64,000 nt of DNA from positions 17,609,614 to 17,673,613 of the forward strand of contig NC_134015.1 in assembly GCF_040712315.1 (NCBI RefSeq), given 5' to 3'. This stretch comes from Castanea sativa (lineage: Eukaryota; Streptophyta; Magnoliopsida; Fagales; Fagaceae). The notes below the pieces were generated by a model. The model did no database searches. It had not been told where the DNA came from and saw only the letters and a list, made by a program, of their open reading frames with translations. Shown here one piece after another: positions 35,231 through 47,284 of the stretch (its first letter is position 1; each line of letters opens with the position of its first letter). A program made the position numbers and the translations under genes.

Positions 35231-36690
35231 CCTTCTCTTCACTAATATTGGTGGAGATGAATTTCACATATTTTTATCCTTTTGTTGAGATATTTGGGTC
35301 ACTAGATCAGTTCTCTCTAGTGTAACCAAATCCCGATTTCAAGGATGAGGACCTTTAAGCCTCTAACATGGATTCGAGCTTCTTGCAAGATAATTTATAC
35401 ACCTTGGCATTTGCCTCAATTATTTCAAGCTCTAGAAACTTGATTTCTGAATAGGCACTATCCAACTCAATTTTTAGCTTTTTTACCTTGCACATATAGA
35501 TTTCCAATTCCTCCAAGGTTACTTCATTTTCTTCTTCAGCCTTTTCATCCTTCTTATGGCATTTTCCACTATACGAGCGTACTTGCCACCTACTTTAAGT
35601 AAGGCATCGTAGTTTTGTTAGAAAAAAGTAAACTCCTTTTTATCATCCTTACCTTCATTATTCGAGAATTGGGAATGAGAAGTTTGTCCCGGGGACTACT
35701 TCAAATACAGTAGGGTTAGTTTCAAGATCATCACCATCCTTTACCTTAATCTCTACAAGGTGGGATGTGGCATCCACACTTGAGATGGCCATGAAAGCAG
35801 TGTAATTTCCATCTTCCTCCACATCATCATCAGACTCGGAAGATGAGCTTTCTGAATCACTAGGAGTGGCACTCATCACTTTTCCCTTTCCCCTTATGTA
35901 GTTGGGGTACTCTCTTTTCAAATGGCCAACTCGTAATAAGTGGTTGTGGGATTTGAAGATCCTTCACATAACGTTTTCCACTTGTAATCCTTCTTGTTCT
36001 CGTCATTCTTTTGAAATTCTTCTCTTGAATTGAATGATCATCTAAACAGTTTATCATCTTGTTTTCCTTAATTCTTCTTGAAATTTTTTAACTTCTTAAA
36101 GATCTTTGCAAGGTATGCTATCAAGATTTGAAATCTTCGTTTCTTCAACCGATTTGAGAGTAATGGACTCTCTAGAATTGTGAGAGGGAAATCCCATCTC
36201 ATAGGTTTGAAGAGATCCCACCAACTCATGTATTTTGATTTGATAGATATCCTTGATCTCTTCAATTGCAGTAACTTTAGGTCGAGAAACTTCAAGCAAA
36301 GATCTTAAGACCATTCTCATAATCTTCTCATTTGGGATTCTTTCACCAAGGTTGAGCTTGGATGTCACTATCTCATTGAGTTTGGAGTAGAATGAGTTGA
36401 ATGATTTGTCTTTGCCCATCTTCAACTATTCAAAGCAAGTCATAAGCATTTGAAGTTTAGTTTCTTTGACTCCTTTGGTACCTTCATACATGGTTTGTAG
36501 AATGTCCTATGCTTCTTTAGTCGTTTGCGCATGAAATATCCCGTGAAATTCTTCAGGAGATACAACACAAAATAAAGCATTCAAATCTTTGATTTTAGCA
36601 TTAAACTTATCTTTGGTAACCATATCCCATTCAGCCTTAGAATTATTGGGTGCTACCCAACCTTCCTCAACGAAAGTCTAAATGGTGTCA
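35231..36690 (-). pseudogene. gag: Ty1/copia gag (UBN2 type), reverse strand
   Basis: Minus-strand frames reproduce the gag of the 10,090 copy: KDKSFNSFYSKLNEIVTSK, LGERIPNEKIMRMVLRSL, HELVGSLQTYEMGFPSHNSR (36,425-36,180). A degraded knuckle (YPNYIRGKGK) and the acidic DSESSSSESDDDVEEDGNY follow at 35,921-35,800, then a coiled-coil-like segment to about 35,400. Stops and frame changes break it. Gag would coat element RNA; this copy cannot be made whole. Confidence 0.8.
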
Positions 36691-36780
36691 TCAATGGAAC
36701 AGAGGAAAGCATGCATACGTCTCTTCCAAAAATCATAGTTGCTCCCACACTGAGTGACGTGAATCACTAAACAATTTGTA

Positions 36781-36795
36781 CCTACTCGGATACCA
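36781..36795 (-). other. Copia primer-binding site
   Basis: The minus strand reads TGGTATCCGAGTAGG two bases after the LTR end; nearly the same as the PBS at 9,956. Confidence 0.7.
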
Positions 36796-36797
36796 AC

Positions 36798-37846
36798 TGA
36801 AATATGCTATACTACTCCCAGCAAATATTTTGAACCTTTAAAGCAAGCTTTTATGGCTAAGTTCATTTTAACACAAAACTAAACGATGTAGTCCAAGTGT
36901 AAATGACTTAACCAATTTCCATACGTACTAACTACGCTACACAAAACATGGCAATAAAGTAAAGTAAAATAAATAAAGAGGAAAGCAAGCAAACCACACT
37001 AAACACCAAGAAGCGTTTGGGAAGAGGAAAACTCGAGCCCCGGACATAAAAACCTCTCTCCTGACGACCCGCCATAAATCTTCACTAGGCAAGATAGTTG
37101 TAGTACATTAGGACACTAAGAATCCTCAAAGCCCAAAAACCTACATGTAGCTAAGCGCTCTAAGCTCGAGCTAGCAACCCATTGCTCTAAATCCCTTCTC
37201 TTCCTAGCTTATTAAACACCCTCCATTGAAGCACCGATGGAAAAACCACCAACAGAAACACCACCAATGAAGATTAGGTTTGAATGTGACATCTCAAGTT
37301 TCCATAGCTATTCTCTCGCTCACAAGGTCTATGTTTATGGGTGAGGAAAATGTTTACAATATCCCTATGTATAAAAAAGAGAGGCTGTATTGGTTTTTTC
37401 AAAGCAAAATGGCTCTCTCTCTTCAAACACTTGTATTGGCTTCTCTTGGATTTCTCTCTTATGGTTTCTAGGGTCTGTATCACCCTTATCTAAAGCCCCT
37501 TGTCACACCTCACAGTTGTGTGTGTGTTGGCAGATATGCATTGGATAGGTGTAGTTTGGAATGTAAAGTACAAAGATCGTGCAGCTCATGACCATGTCAC
37601 CCCCTAAGGTCATGAGTTACATGCTTGCACTCTCACCAAAATCACCTAGCACGTGGAGCTAACGAGCCACCTTGGTCGTCTCTAGGTCACAAAATCTCTG
37701 GTTGATGCAGCTTTCCAATGTTGAGGAAGAGGCTCGAGTACATCTACTCCAAATTACATTAAAGCTCACTAAAAATACATCACATATAAAATGCAATTAC
37801 AAACAACTATTATCATTGAATAAAGCCAACAATAAAATACTTCTCA
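36798..37846 (-). repeat. Copia 5' LTR (minus strand)
   Basis: 1,049 bp; on the minus strand TGAGAAG...ATATTTCA. Aligns with the split LTR at 23,030-23,233 and 29,449-30,282, with numerous differences. Alternative outer end at 37,849. Confidence 0.8.
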
Positions 37847-38939
37847 ACACATATTAATCCTACATAACAAGAAATTGGAGAAATGTACAAAGGATTAACA
37901 TGTGCCATGTAATGGGCCTCATGAGGCACCTAACAGACATGGTTTTAAAATGATTTGGATTTTTCAGTTCAACCATGAACTAGACTTAAATTCGGTATGG
38001 GTTCTCTCTCAAAACCAGAAATAGTGAAATAAATTTATAAAACCAAAACTTGGCTGGTTAACCTACTAAAACCACGAATCAAATTTCATATATTTGCGTG
38101 TGTACTTTTTTTTTTTTTTTTTTTTTTTCTTTTTGTGTTGATAATTCGATGGATTAAGTTTGGTTTTTATTAAATTTTATTTAATTTGAGTTTCTTAACG
38201 ACCCCCTTGAAATTAATTCCTGAAGTCACCACTAGCTCTAGACTGAGGCAATCTCTCTCAACAAGGGATTGGGAAGTGTATATGGTCTCTATTACTTTAT
38301 AAGCTTAGCTCACACTCCTTTCTTACAACTTGAAAAATGCACAAAGTGTGAGCCTTAGCTTATATGATAAAACTAGGAAAAGTAGGTCAGCAAAAAATAA
38401 ATTGTTCGATATGCATGCTAGTCTTGACTAGATAAGTCCCGAAGAGGTCGTGACAGCCATTCTAGACAACATTCATTTTCTTCTGCCAAGTGTCACGTGC
38501 GAGCTGGTAGGTTACATGACAGTCACAGAAAGTAGATTTGACTAAGTTATAACTAGGCCTAAGTACATTCTACCCCAAAAACTTTTTTTTCAAGAGAATA
38601 CCTAAAATTGAGAAAAAAAAAATACAGAAAACTTTGTTCAAACCAACAATAACATGAATTACATTGACTTAACAAATGCAAATGAAATGAACAAATGAAA
38701 ATCAGAAGACTTATCTCAGGTTTTTAATACACCCTATTGTCCACAACGACATATAAAATGCTTAAAATTCACTCTAAAATGCTTAAAATCCCAACAACAA
38801 TTGCATCTAAGTTTTCTACAAACAACCCACTGGGTACGCACATAGAAAATTTCTTTAATCACACTTGATGTGAATATTCCGAAATGTACAAGTAGAATTC
38901 CCCGAGAATTCACTAAAAATGGTTAGCTGGAACACAACT
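37847..38939. other. Background DNA, no gene seen
   Basis: Continues the flank left at 23,029 (GGCACA then TATTAATCCTAC). About 37,880-37,960 is present as an inverted related copy near 52,690-52,960. A T-run lies at 38,107-38,129. Confidence 0.45.
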
Positions 38940-38947
38940 CTATCATG

Positions 38948-39558
38948 CAGGGATAGAGCTAGAACTTGAAGTTAGGGGGATGGTTTTGCTACTGGTTGTG
39001 TACGGCTGCTACAGCCTCTAACTCTGTTGTTTAACCGCTAAGGTTTTAAAAAAAAATTAATTTATTATTTATTTTTGTTTTTTATGTGTGCGTTTGCTAT
39101 TGGGTAAGGGCAAAATTATTTTGTTTAAAATTTTTTAAAGGGCTAAGTTGTTTGTTTTGGGTAAATTTGGTTGATTGAGCTTAATTGTTTTTAAGCTATT
39201 ATTGGTGCTTTTTTTGAGCTAATTTTTTTGGGCTTTTATATTTTGTTTTAGATTTTAAGTATATAAATTTTTTTATGCCCTTTAAAATGAGGAAAATGCT
39301 AGAGTTAGAAATAAGCCTTGATGCAAACCAATAAAAATTTACTATATCTACTTCAGTAATTTGTAAAAATATTATAGAAAAATTTGTGACTATAGTAATA
39401 CTCTTAAAAGAATCGATGATATTATTAAGGGGAGGAAAAGTGTTATTTTATAGAACAAAATTGCTAAAATTTATACCTATATATTACAATATTTAAAAAG
39501 AGAAAAAGAAAAAATTAGGAGGCAATGCCCCCATATTCAAAGTCTCCCTCCATCCTTG
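38948..39558. mobile_element. Non-autonomous hAT element A
   Basis: 611 bp. Ends CAGGGATAGAGCTAGAACTT and (reversed) CAAGGATGGAGGGAGACTTT, imperfect inverted repeats. The exact 8-bp target duplication CTATCATG is present at 38,940-38,947 and 39,559-39,566. AT-rich interior with no transposase. Confidence 0.85.
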
Positions 39559-39727
39559 CTATCATGCTTTTCATCCAATGGGAAATTGCTAACCAATATG
39601 TAATGAAGCAGTCAATACCTCGTACTGCAAGTATTATCAAACTAACTTGCAAAAGCTTTATAAATACGTAGATAGATGCCACCATTTGCATATTGAAAGC
39701 TAGGATTTGTGTTAAAAACACTAGAGC

Positions 39728-40770
39728 TGTTTAGACCCCAAATTAATAAATTATGGCTCGATTGATTTTACTCTAACATAAGCTAAGTGCGAAATAAAGT
39801 AAATGCGAGCGAACAAACAAAACCACTACTCTAAGCCATATCCAATAAAACACAGCAGTAAATTGAAAGCTTAAAGAGTAGGGAAGAGAGATGCAAACAC
39901 AAGATAACACTTCGATGTGTTCTAGAAGATGAAACCGAAGAACTCAGCAAAAAACCTCTCTGCTACCCTGCAAGCGGTAAATCGATTCACTAGACAATAA
40001 GTTGGGATACACGAATAGTAAAAGACCCTACAAGCCTAGTCTATCCAATACATTTAAGCCCTCCAAACTCCTACTCTAACAAAGTTTCTCGGAGCCATGT
40101 CTTGTCTAGCTTTTTGGATCTCATAATGCGCCCGATTGCATCCGCCAAAGTTTGGCTTCTTCCAATACTTCTTAGCAGCACCAAAAACTCACTGAACACT
40201 CAATATGGGTGTGGTAAGTGTTTGGGCTATCAACCTTTCAAAGGTATAGAAACGGAGAGGAAATAGTAGAGGAAAACCACAATGGATTGTGTGTAGAATT
40301 GTAAGTATGACAATCTCACACTCTCAAGAGTTGAGGCTAGAGTTTTCTCTTCTAAAAAGCTCTCTACTTAATATGTGGGTAATGATGGTATATATAGTGT
40401 GTTTGAGGATGTAGTAGAGCAGATAGGACAAAATAGCAGAACAGACTGTTTCGCGGGTATCTCGTGGGACTTACCCGCGAAACACTCGTGAAAACCAGCT
40501 GTCACCATCTGTCATGACTCTTCGCATTCCAGTCATATGCAAGACACATCATCATTTCACGGGATGCTTAGTCACGAGATACCCATGAGAAAACTTCTGT
40601 CTTCACATGCTTGAGTCTTCACACACTCTCTCTCTCTATCACACAACCCTTATAATAAAATTCCACATAAAGTATAGGGTATAAAAGATTGAATAAAATT
40701 ACAATCAAATTTAACACAGAATTAAAGCCAACACACAAACAGTTATAAATCACAACTTTACACATATAAT
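39728..40770 (-). repeat. Copia-like solo LTR, approximate ends
   Basis: Non-coding, ordered like the copia LTR at 36,798 ('cactagacaataag', 'aagccctccaaactcc'), with a TATATATA core near 40,393 and TTTCGCGGGTATCTCG / TACCCGCGAAAC words. Starts TGTTTAGACC. The right end is near TTTACACA. No target duplication confirmed. Confidence 0.45.
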
Positions 40771-40863
40771 ATATTTTACTTTAGTTCCCCATATTCTATA
40801 CAACTATTAACAAAAAAAAAAAAAAAAAAAGAAGAGAAAAGGTAAAAGCATTAAAATAATAGT

Positions 40864-41300
40864 CACTACAAGAAAAACAGACTATTGCGGCGGGCCAAAA
40901 GTGCCACTAAAGCCCAAAAAAGCGCCTCTAAAGATACATTTGACCTTTAGCGGTGGGTGCGATTGTGTCGGTTCTTCTCGCCACTATTGCGGTGCCACTA
41001 TAGATCTATTACAGCAGTAACAAAAAGCACCGCAATAGATCTACCATTTAGCGGCAGTTTTGGTCTATTGTGGCGGGCAGAAAACCGTCGTCATATGAGG
41101 TTAGAATTTGGGTCAATTGACCTTTTAGTGACAAGTTATGTGCGCTGCTATAGGGCTTCATGTACAACCAACCATATGCACCTTTTAGCGTCAATTACAC
41201 CCACCGCTATATGTGTGAAGCTTTAGCGGTGGTCTATAAACGCCGCTATAGAGATGCAATTATAACATAATTTTAGACTTTTAATGGTTCTTTTTGCCAA
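40864..41300 (+). mobile_element. CACTA (En/Spm) transposon terminus with subterminal repeats
   Basis: CACTACAAGAAAAA starts at 40,864, the standard plant CACTA inverted-repeat end, after AGT (possible 3-bp target copy). The next 400 bp hold about ten GC-rich words of the type GCGGTGGG, CACCGCAATAG, TAGCGGCAG and GCCGCTATAG in both orientations. These are the transposase-binding subterminal repeats known in this superfamily. I could not find the opposite CTTGTAGTG end. Confidence 0.8.
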
Positions 41301-42300
41301 CTGCTATAGGTTAATTTTTTTCCCCTGAGTTTTAAAACCACAATCCTATTACAAAAAACCTGTAATAATTTTACAAACAACTTGTAATAATTTTAGTTCT
41401 ACTGAAACAATACCACAATACTTGCCAATTTTAGTTCCCCTTGGTTTCAATTGGATTTTAAAACCACTATTTGCCAATAACTTGTTCAGTGACCTGTTTC
41501 AAAGAACATATAATAATTTTGGCTCTATTAACACAATACTACAAACATAACTAATTAACAACACCACAAATGTTTCCAAACTAACATAATATTAACATAG
41601 AAATACATTATAAAAAACATAACATTGTGTATTACCATCATCATAAGATTAACAAAAAAAGATGTGGTCCTTTGAATAAAACAACGCTCAATATAAGCTA
41701 ATACCATAATCAAAGTTCTAAAGTGTTTAAAAATATCCTCCAATACTTGCAAAAAATGTGGTTGTAGCAATGAAGTTCTTTGTACACAAAAGAGTCCTCA
41801 AACACCAAGATAAAATCTATAAGCTTCTTTGGTGATGAGATGCAGCTGATGATTGTTGAATAGGTGGAGATTGTTGGACCGGAGGAACATCCTACATACA
41901 AATTATGATTACTCAATAAGTGCATATAAATAGAATAGAATGACAAGAAAATATTACCAAGGCAAAAAATGGGAACAAGTTCAAACAATGTCCTATATAT
42001 ATGTATGATCTAACTGATTTGGATAGAATTGTACTGCTACTTAACTGAGGGCTCTTGCAAAAGTCATATCAGCTAATAGCTAACATCAAATCTATTTTCA
42101 GCATTGAACAGAACTTCTGATTTCAAATGGCTAACTAAAGAAATTAAGTGCACCTGATAAATAAATATCAAATGGCTAACTAAAGAAAGTAGCATAGTGA
42201 AAAATATAGTCAATATACTAGAGGGGAATGCATAAAAAATAAACAATTACAGCCATCATAAAACTTGAATACTGAGACATGTTAAGGTCTCTATTATGGA
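41301..42300. other. Possible CACTA interior, no clear gene
   Basis: The minus strand around 41,820-41,895 gives a Pro/Gln/Ser-rich peptide in one frame, as in the tails of some CACTA proteins, but no transposase domain is visible. Otherwise AT-rich. Confidence 0.3.
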
Positions 42301-43596
42301 AAATAAAGTTCCACCATTTTTAAGAATTGAATTACTTTTAATAAGTCTTTAAAGTAAATGTTGGAAGGTCCAACAGTTGGGGCATGTTACTGTGTGAAAC
42401 TAGAAATCTCAAACCAATTTAAGTTGTGGTTTTGCAAACTAAAATGGCATGACTGGCTGCTTGGTTTCAAAACAATTTGAAATGGGATAAATGCTACTAG
42501 CCAACTACATGACATACATGCTAGTGCTCACAATTTAAGTGTTAAATTGGTTAATTTTATATTTAAATTGGTAGAGATAATAAAATAATTAATAAAATAT
42601 TATTATTTTATCACAAACATTTAAATTTGCAGTCATGGTCAAATATATACTGGACTGTTTAAACAAGATTAGGTTTGGGTCTTCATTCTAGCAGTAGCAG
42701 AAATAAATTGATACTTAGCCATAAAAATGATTCCAGGTTTGAGGCTTTCAGAGAAGCACCAGTGTACTTATTTTGGCAAGAGAAAATGAACGTTGAAGTG
42801 GACGTATTCTCCTACGAGAATATCAAACCATCTTCACCAACTCCCACCCATTTTCACTATTATCGGCTTTCCTTTCTTGACCAAATTTTACCTCCTGTAT
42901 ATGCTTCATTTCGCTACTTCTACACAAAGAATGATGCTTACTCCAAAATCAGCACTGATACTACCAAATCATTCTCTAGTGTCCTCAAGCAATCATTGTC
43001 TGACGTCTTAACGCGTTACTACCCTTTAGCTGGCCGCGCTAAAGACAAGCTTAGCGTGGACAGCAACGATGAAGGGGTTTTGTTTCGCGAAGCCCAAGTA
43101 AAGTGCGAGCTTTCAGATATTGTTATAAATCCAAATCCTGCAAAATTCAAGAAATTTCTTCCATGTGATATTGATGGCATGCACAATTTAACCTTTGCTG
43201 TTCAAGTCAACTACTTCACTTGTGGTGGTATTGCCATTGGTGCATGTATTTCCCATAAGATTGCTGATGGCACATCTTTTATCATGTTTATGAAAACTTG
43301 GGCAGCCACAAGTCGGGGCCAGACTGATGTTTATCCACAATTTCAAGCATCAACTCTCTTTCCGCCTACAAGTAATTTATCTGGATTTCAACCAGAAACT
43401 AGTATGATAAAAGAGAAGCTCGTATTAAAGAGGTTTGTGTTTAGTTCTGCTACAATAGAGGCTCTTAAGGAAAAATACACAGAAAGCTCAGACGTAGAAG
43501 GTCCATTACACCCTAGCCGTGTTGAGGCCTTGTTAGCCTTTTTATGGAGCCGATATGTTGCTGCTACACAAGAAAACTGTGGGCATAAGAAGCTCA

Positions 43597-43856
43597 GTGG
43601 CGGCGCCACGTTCAGGCCAGGGTGTTCCCAGGAACACCCTGACCTGAAAAGAAAAATATATATATATATATAATAATTAAAATTTTTTTATTTGTTTACC
43701 CTTAAAAAAAAATATTAGGAACACCCTCAAGCAAAATCAGGAACACTCTCAAATTAAAAAAAATTTACCCTTACAGCCATTGTTGAAGCTTCTCAACCAT
43801 GGTGAGATGCTGGCAGACCATGAGCTTGCATCTCCATTTCTTCTTCTTCTTCTTTT

Positions 43857-43897
<41 letters not shown>

Positions 43898-44192
43898 CTG
43901 CGTTTTTGCCATTTCTGCATTTTTGCTCTTTCTAAAGTCTCTGCTATTCTTTGCCCGTTTGCTGAGGATGAAGACGAACTTTTTATTTTTTCTATCATGG
44001 TCTTCCACAAGTCAGTAAATGCTTGGCTGTTAATGTGTAAAGTGTCAAAACTTTCTTCTTTTACTTGTACCAGATGATTAGCTGTCAACCATTTAATTGG
44101 GCTTGTGTTAGTATTTATTATTTAATTATTTTTTTTAGGGGGACTTAATTAATTTTGTAATGGGCATGTCTGCCACTCTTCCGGATTTTACA

Positions 44193-44255
<63 letters not shown>

Positions 44256-44983
44256 TTAATACATAGTAAATGGACTTGGGCTGTTGGGCATAAGTTAAGA
44301 TTAATTTAAATATAGACTAGCACAAAAATGTTATATAAGTATGTGGGTGTATATATATATTTCATCTTTTCTCTAAATTAAAACAATTTCCATGATGTTA
44401 TCAACTCCTTGATTAAGAAACTTGATATTTAATTTATGTTTGCTTATAATTTAGCATTTCTTATTTTTTTTTTTTATGAAAGTTATCATATAAAAAATAC
44501 ACTTGAAAGATAAATCTCAATATTTATTTTGACTATTTTATTCAATTTTTCTACTTTTACTAATTAATGTATTTATTTATCTTTAAAAAAATTATTAAAT
44601 TAATTATGATGTCATTACGGTTCATTAGCTTATTTACTTATGAAGTTAGTTTTGATTATTCTTGTCGCTACTGCAACGGTAGAAAGAAGTTTTTCGGCAA
44701 TAAAATATATAAAGAATTAACTGCACAATCGAAAGGGAGATTAGTTGATGAATGATTTCTTGGTTGTGTATATTGAAAGAGATATAGCTTCTAGCATTGA
44801 TAATAGACTATCATGCAACGATTTCAAAATATGAAAACTCGTAGAAGACAATTGTAAATTTTATGTATTTGCGTTTTTTTTTATTGTTGTTGTTGTCAAT
44901 ATATGAATTTCTCTTTTTATTAAATTGTGTAATTTATGCTTCTTAAGGAACACCCTCAAAAAAATTCCTGGAGCCGCCACTGC
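43597..44983 (+). mobile_element. hAT element inside BAHD gene 1
   Basis: Inverted ends CAGTGGCGGCGCCACG (left, sharing CA with the gene) and, reversed, CAGTGGCGGCTCCAGG. Both ends lead into GGAACACCCTGA-like sequence. GCTCA is present on both sides (43,592-43,596 and 44,984-44,988), but a full 8-bp duplication is not preserved. Contains a (CT)n tract at 43,859-43,892, a (TA)n tract at 44,193-44,250 and a transposase C-terminal remnant. Confidence 0.8.
44640..44850 (+). pseudogene. hAT transposase C-terminal dimerisation fragment
   Basis: Across frames the plus strand shows the VATATVERSFSAIK-type block near 44,660-44,705, then YIERDIAS near 44,765-44,800 and a short basic tail. These are the conserved parts of the hAT dimerisation domain (PF05699). 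Frame changes and stops make it non-functional; the catalytic region is missing. Confidence 0.65.
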
Positions 44984-45414
44984 GCTCAACTTAGTGCTAT
45001 TTGCAGTAAATTTACGGACGAGGATGTGAAAATTCTTTTGGAAATTTTTTCCGGGTTGCAACAGTCATTCTGTCTAGTGAAGAGAGGAATGGCCTTGTGG
45101 GCAATCTGAGAGCTGCGATAAGAAAGATCAACAATGAGTATGTGAAAAAATTACAAGACCACACTCAACACTTGGACTTTGTCAAAGACGCAAATGAAAA
45201 AGTCCTGAAACAAGATACAGATCCATTCAATTTCACTAGTTTGTGCAGGTTCCCTATATATGAAATGAGCTTTGGCTGGGGAAATCCCATGTGGATTGGT
45301 CGGGTTAGCTTGCCTTTCAGGAACGTTGTTGTATTTGTTGACACCAAAAGTGGGGATGGAATAGAGGCATGGGTTAACTTGAAAGAGGAGGATATGCTTC
45401 CACAACCTCCTTGA

Positions 45415-45619
45415 ACGCTTGATATGTTCAAGTACGTATAAGCATGCGTATTATTGAATGATTGGCGTTGCAATATTGTTTCGAAGTTTCTTTGCTAGCT
45501 TCCATGGTGAAGTAAAATAGAGTAAGTCCCATGCTTCCATATTTTTACAATGAACTCGTGATTTGAAATAATTACAAGTTGTACGTGCAAAATAGTGTGT
45601 GCCTTAATTGTTACCATTT
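45415..45619. other. 3' flank of BAHD gene 1
   Basis: Short non-coding stretch between the pseudogene and the next hAT element; no other feature seen. Confidence 0.4.
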
Positions 45620-45627
45620 CTTAAATG

Positions 45628-46697
45628 GACGGACCCAGGTAGGGGCTAAGGGCCCGGCCCCCTGGGGCCGAAAAGACAAAAATTTAGTAGTTAAAATTTT
45701 CAAAAAAAAAAAAAGACTTGGGTTGCTCTTATCAAAATGACTTAGGCCCCTATCCCAGCCGGTCAGCCCAGTCAAGACTCAAAAGGCTAAGTAAATCTAA
45801 AAAAAAAAAAACTAGTCACGCAAGACTCTTGCGTGATTAGTTTTTATGACAATGTCCCGAATCAAAGAGACATTGGAGTTGTTGGAAACTACAAACTTCC
45901 TTTTATTATAACACATCATGCAAAATAATACTTCCTATTCTTCTTTTCTTTTTCTTATTTACTTTTTAATTAATTTTTTTATACAAGTGATAATGTGAAA
46001 ATAGAATGGAGTTACTTAAGCTTAGCTCAGCTTTAGAACCTTAAGAGGCATTAAAATCTTTTAGAAGTAGTGATCTTTGTTTGTTGGTAAAGAATTTCTA
46101 TCCATAAGATTTCACAAATTATAACAAACAAGTGTTAGAGAAAGAGTTTTATCATTTTGAGCATAACGTAGTCTAGGATCTAGAGTTAAAAAAATTGAAC
46201 AGTTTATTTGAATTGTGTCAATGGTTAGTGAGAACTGGAAACTCAGAATACTACAAACTTGTTTATACAATTGTGAGACTTGTGCTTACTTTTCCAGTTT
46301 TTACTGCTACTACAGAGCGAGCATTTTCAACTATGAAAGTTGTCAAAACTAACCTTCGAAAAAAAAATGGAAAATGATTTTTTGACGGACTCTTTAATGT
46401 TATACATTGAAAATGATATAGCTTCGACATTTAGTTTGGATTCAATCATATATAGATGATTTTGAAGATTTGAAAGAGCGTCGAGTTCCCTTTTCATAGA
46501 TAATTGTATTAAGAAATAATTGTATTTCGTGTCTTTTGTTTTTGTTGGTAGATGATTGTATCTTAATATATTAAGAAACAATGATTTTTGGGTATTTGTC
46601 TTGGTTGATAGTTTATTAATATTATATGGATACGTATTTGAATTTTTTTTTCGCTTATCTCCAGCCCCCCCAGCTTGAAATCTTGGGTTTGCCCTTG
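45628..46697 (+). mobile_element. hAT element B (TTF-finger type)
   Basis: Exact 8-bp target duplication CTTAAATG at 45,620-45,627 and 46,698-46,705. Left end GACGGACCCAGG; right end, reversed, CAAGGGCAAACCCAAG, so the left terminus has lost a few bases. Carries a transposase C-terminal fragment on the plus strand at 46,195-46,460. Confidence 0.8.
46189..46460 (+). pseudogene. hAT (zf-TTF type) transposase C-terminus
   Basis: The frame gives LFELCQWLVRTGNSEYYKLV, then LTFPVFTATTERAFSTMKVV, the hallmark of the hAT dimerisation domain found in TTF-type zinc-finger transposases. After 46,377 the frame shifts within an A-run and continues as DFLTDSLMLYIENDIAS. The finger and DDE-like core are absent. 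It is the terminal fragment of a once-coding element. Confidence 0.8.
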
Positions 46698-46705
46698 CTT
46701 AAATG

Positions 46706-47280
46706 TATTTCAATTATTCATCTTGTTATTTTATTTTGAAAGTAATAATTTGGTGAAACTCCAACAGTTTTCGCTTTTTCTTTGGGTTGGTTTGATAATA
46801 AGTTTGCCATATGAATTTGGAATAATTATATATATAGGGAGAGAGAGAGAATAAAATTACACCTAGAATAACTTTAACCAATTTTACACCATTTAGTGTT
46901 TTTATAATTAAATTTAAATTTTGTCAAATTTACCATTGAATCATATTATATTCATAAATTCTTCATACTTAAAAATTTTCAAAGCGATCATAAACCAATA
47001 GTCTTGTCATCAATTAATTGTTTAAATTAATATTTTGTAGATCAAATAATAAATAATATCCGATTGACATGAAAATTATCTTGCATGTTAAGAACATATA
47101 AATCAAAATATAAATTTCTTTAACGTTGTTACGGTTCTAAACTAAGTATTATTGGTTATAAACTTATTATATATTTTTCAAGTCAAGTCTTTGTCCCTAG
47201 TGTAGACTACAATATCACTCTCTTCTCTTGCCCAATAAAAGTGGTTGAAAATAGACTTAAGGAGTAAGGACAACAGTTGA
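46706..47280. repeat. AT-rich interspersed repeat copy
   Basis: 46,850-47,170 resembles 56,090-56,390 and 61,455-61,715 ('tttaattg...caaattttgacaaat', 'caattgtttaaat', 'ccaattgacatgaaaatt'). No gene. Confidence 0.5.
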
Positions 47281-47284
47281 AATT

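Larger units (their letters stand above)
23030..37846 (-). mobile_element. Ty1/copia element (minus strand) with three nested insertions
   Basis: In minus orientation: 5' LTR 37,846-36,798, PBS 36,795-36,781, gag (36,690-35,400), a zinc-knuckle block (34,290-33,970), an accessory transposon-protein remnant (32,160-31,013), PPT near 30,297, and the 3' LTR split as 30,282-29,449 and 23,233-23,030. Flanks GCACA (23,025-23,029) and ACACA (37,847-37,851) agree at four of five. The two LTRs have diverged visibly, so it is old. No RT or integrase core could be found. Insertions: 23,234-29,443 in the 3' LTR (itself interrupted at 25,517-29,283), and 34,296-35,225 in the coding part. Confidence 0.75.
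42786..45414 (+). pseudogene. BAHD acyltransferase gene 1, broken by hAT insertion
   Basis: Paralogue of the intact gene at 62,136-63,434. Start taken at 42,786 (MNVEVDVFSYENIKPSS), matching that gene's MKDVEVEVISYENIK. The N-terminal part (42,786-43,596, about 270 codons) is open and keeps HKIAD of the HXXXD catalytic motif. It is then cut by 43,597-44,983. Coding resumes at 44,989. A net loss of about 14 bp near 45,032 shifts the frame and gives a TGA, the DFGWG motif reads SFGWG at about 45,270, and a further deletion near 45,395 shortens the C-terminus. Four lesions argue for a pseudogene, not a splice variant. The family transfers acyl groups from acyl-CoA to alcohols or amines in specialised metabolism. 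Confidence 0.9.

Noticed and set aside
43771..44088. Minus-strand 105-codon frame with an Arg-Glu repeat
   Set aside because: The Arg-Glu stretch is just the (CT)n microsatellite read in reverse; the frame lies inside a hAT element and matches no family.
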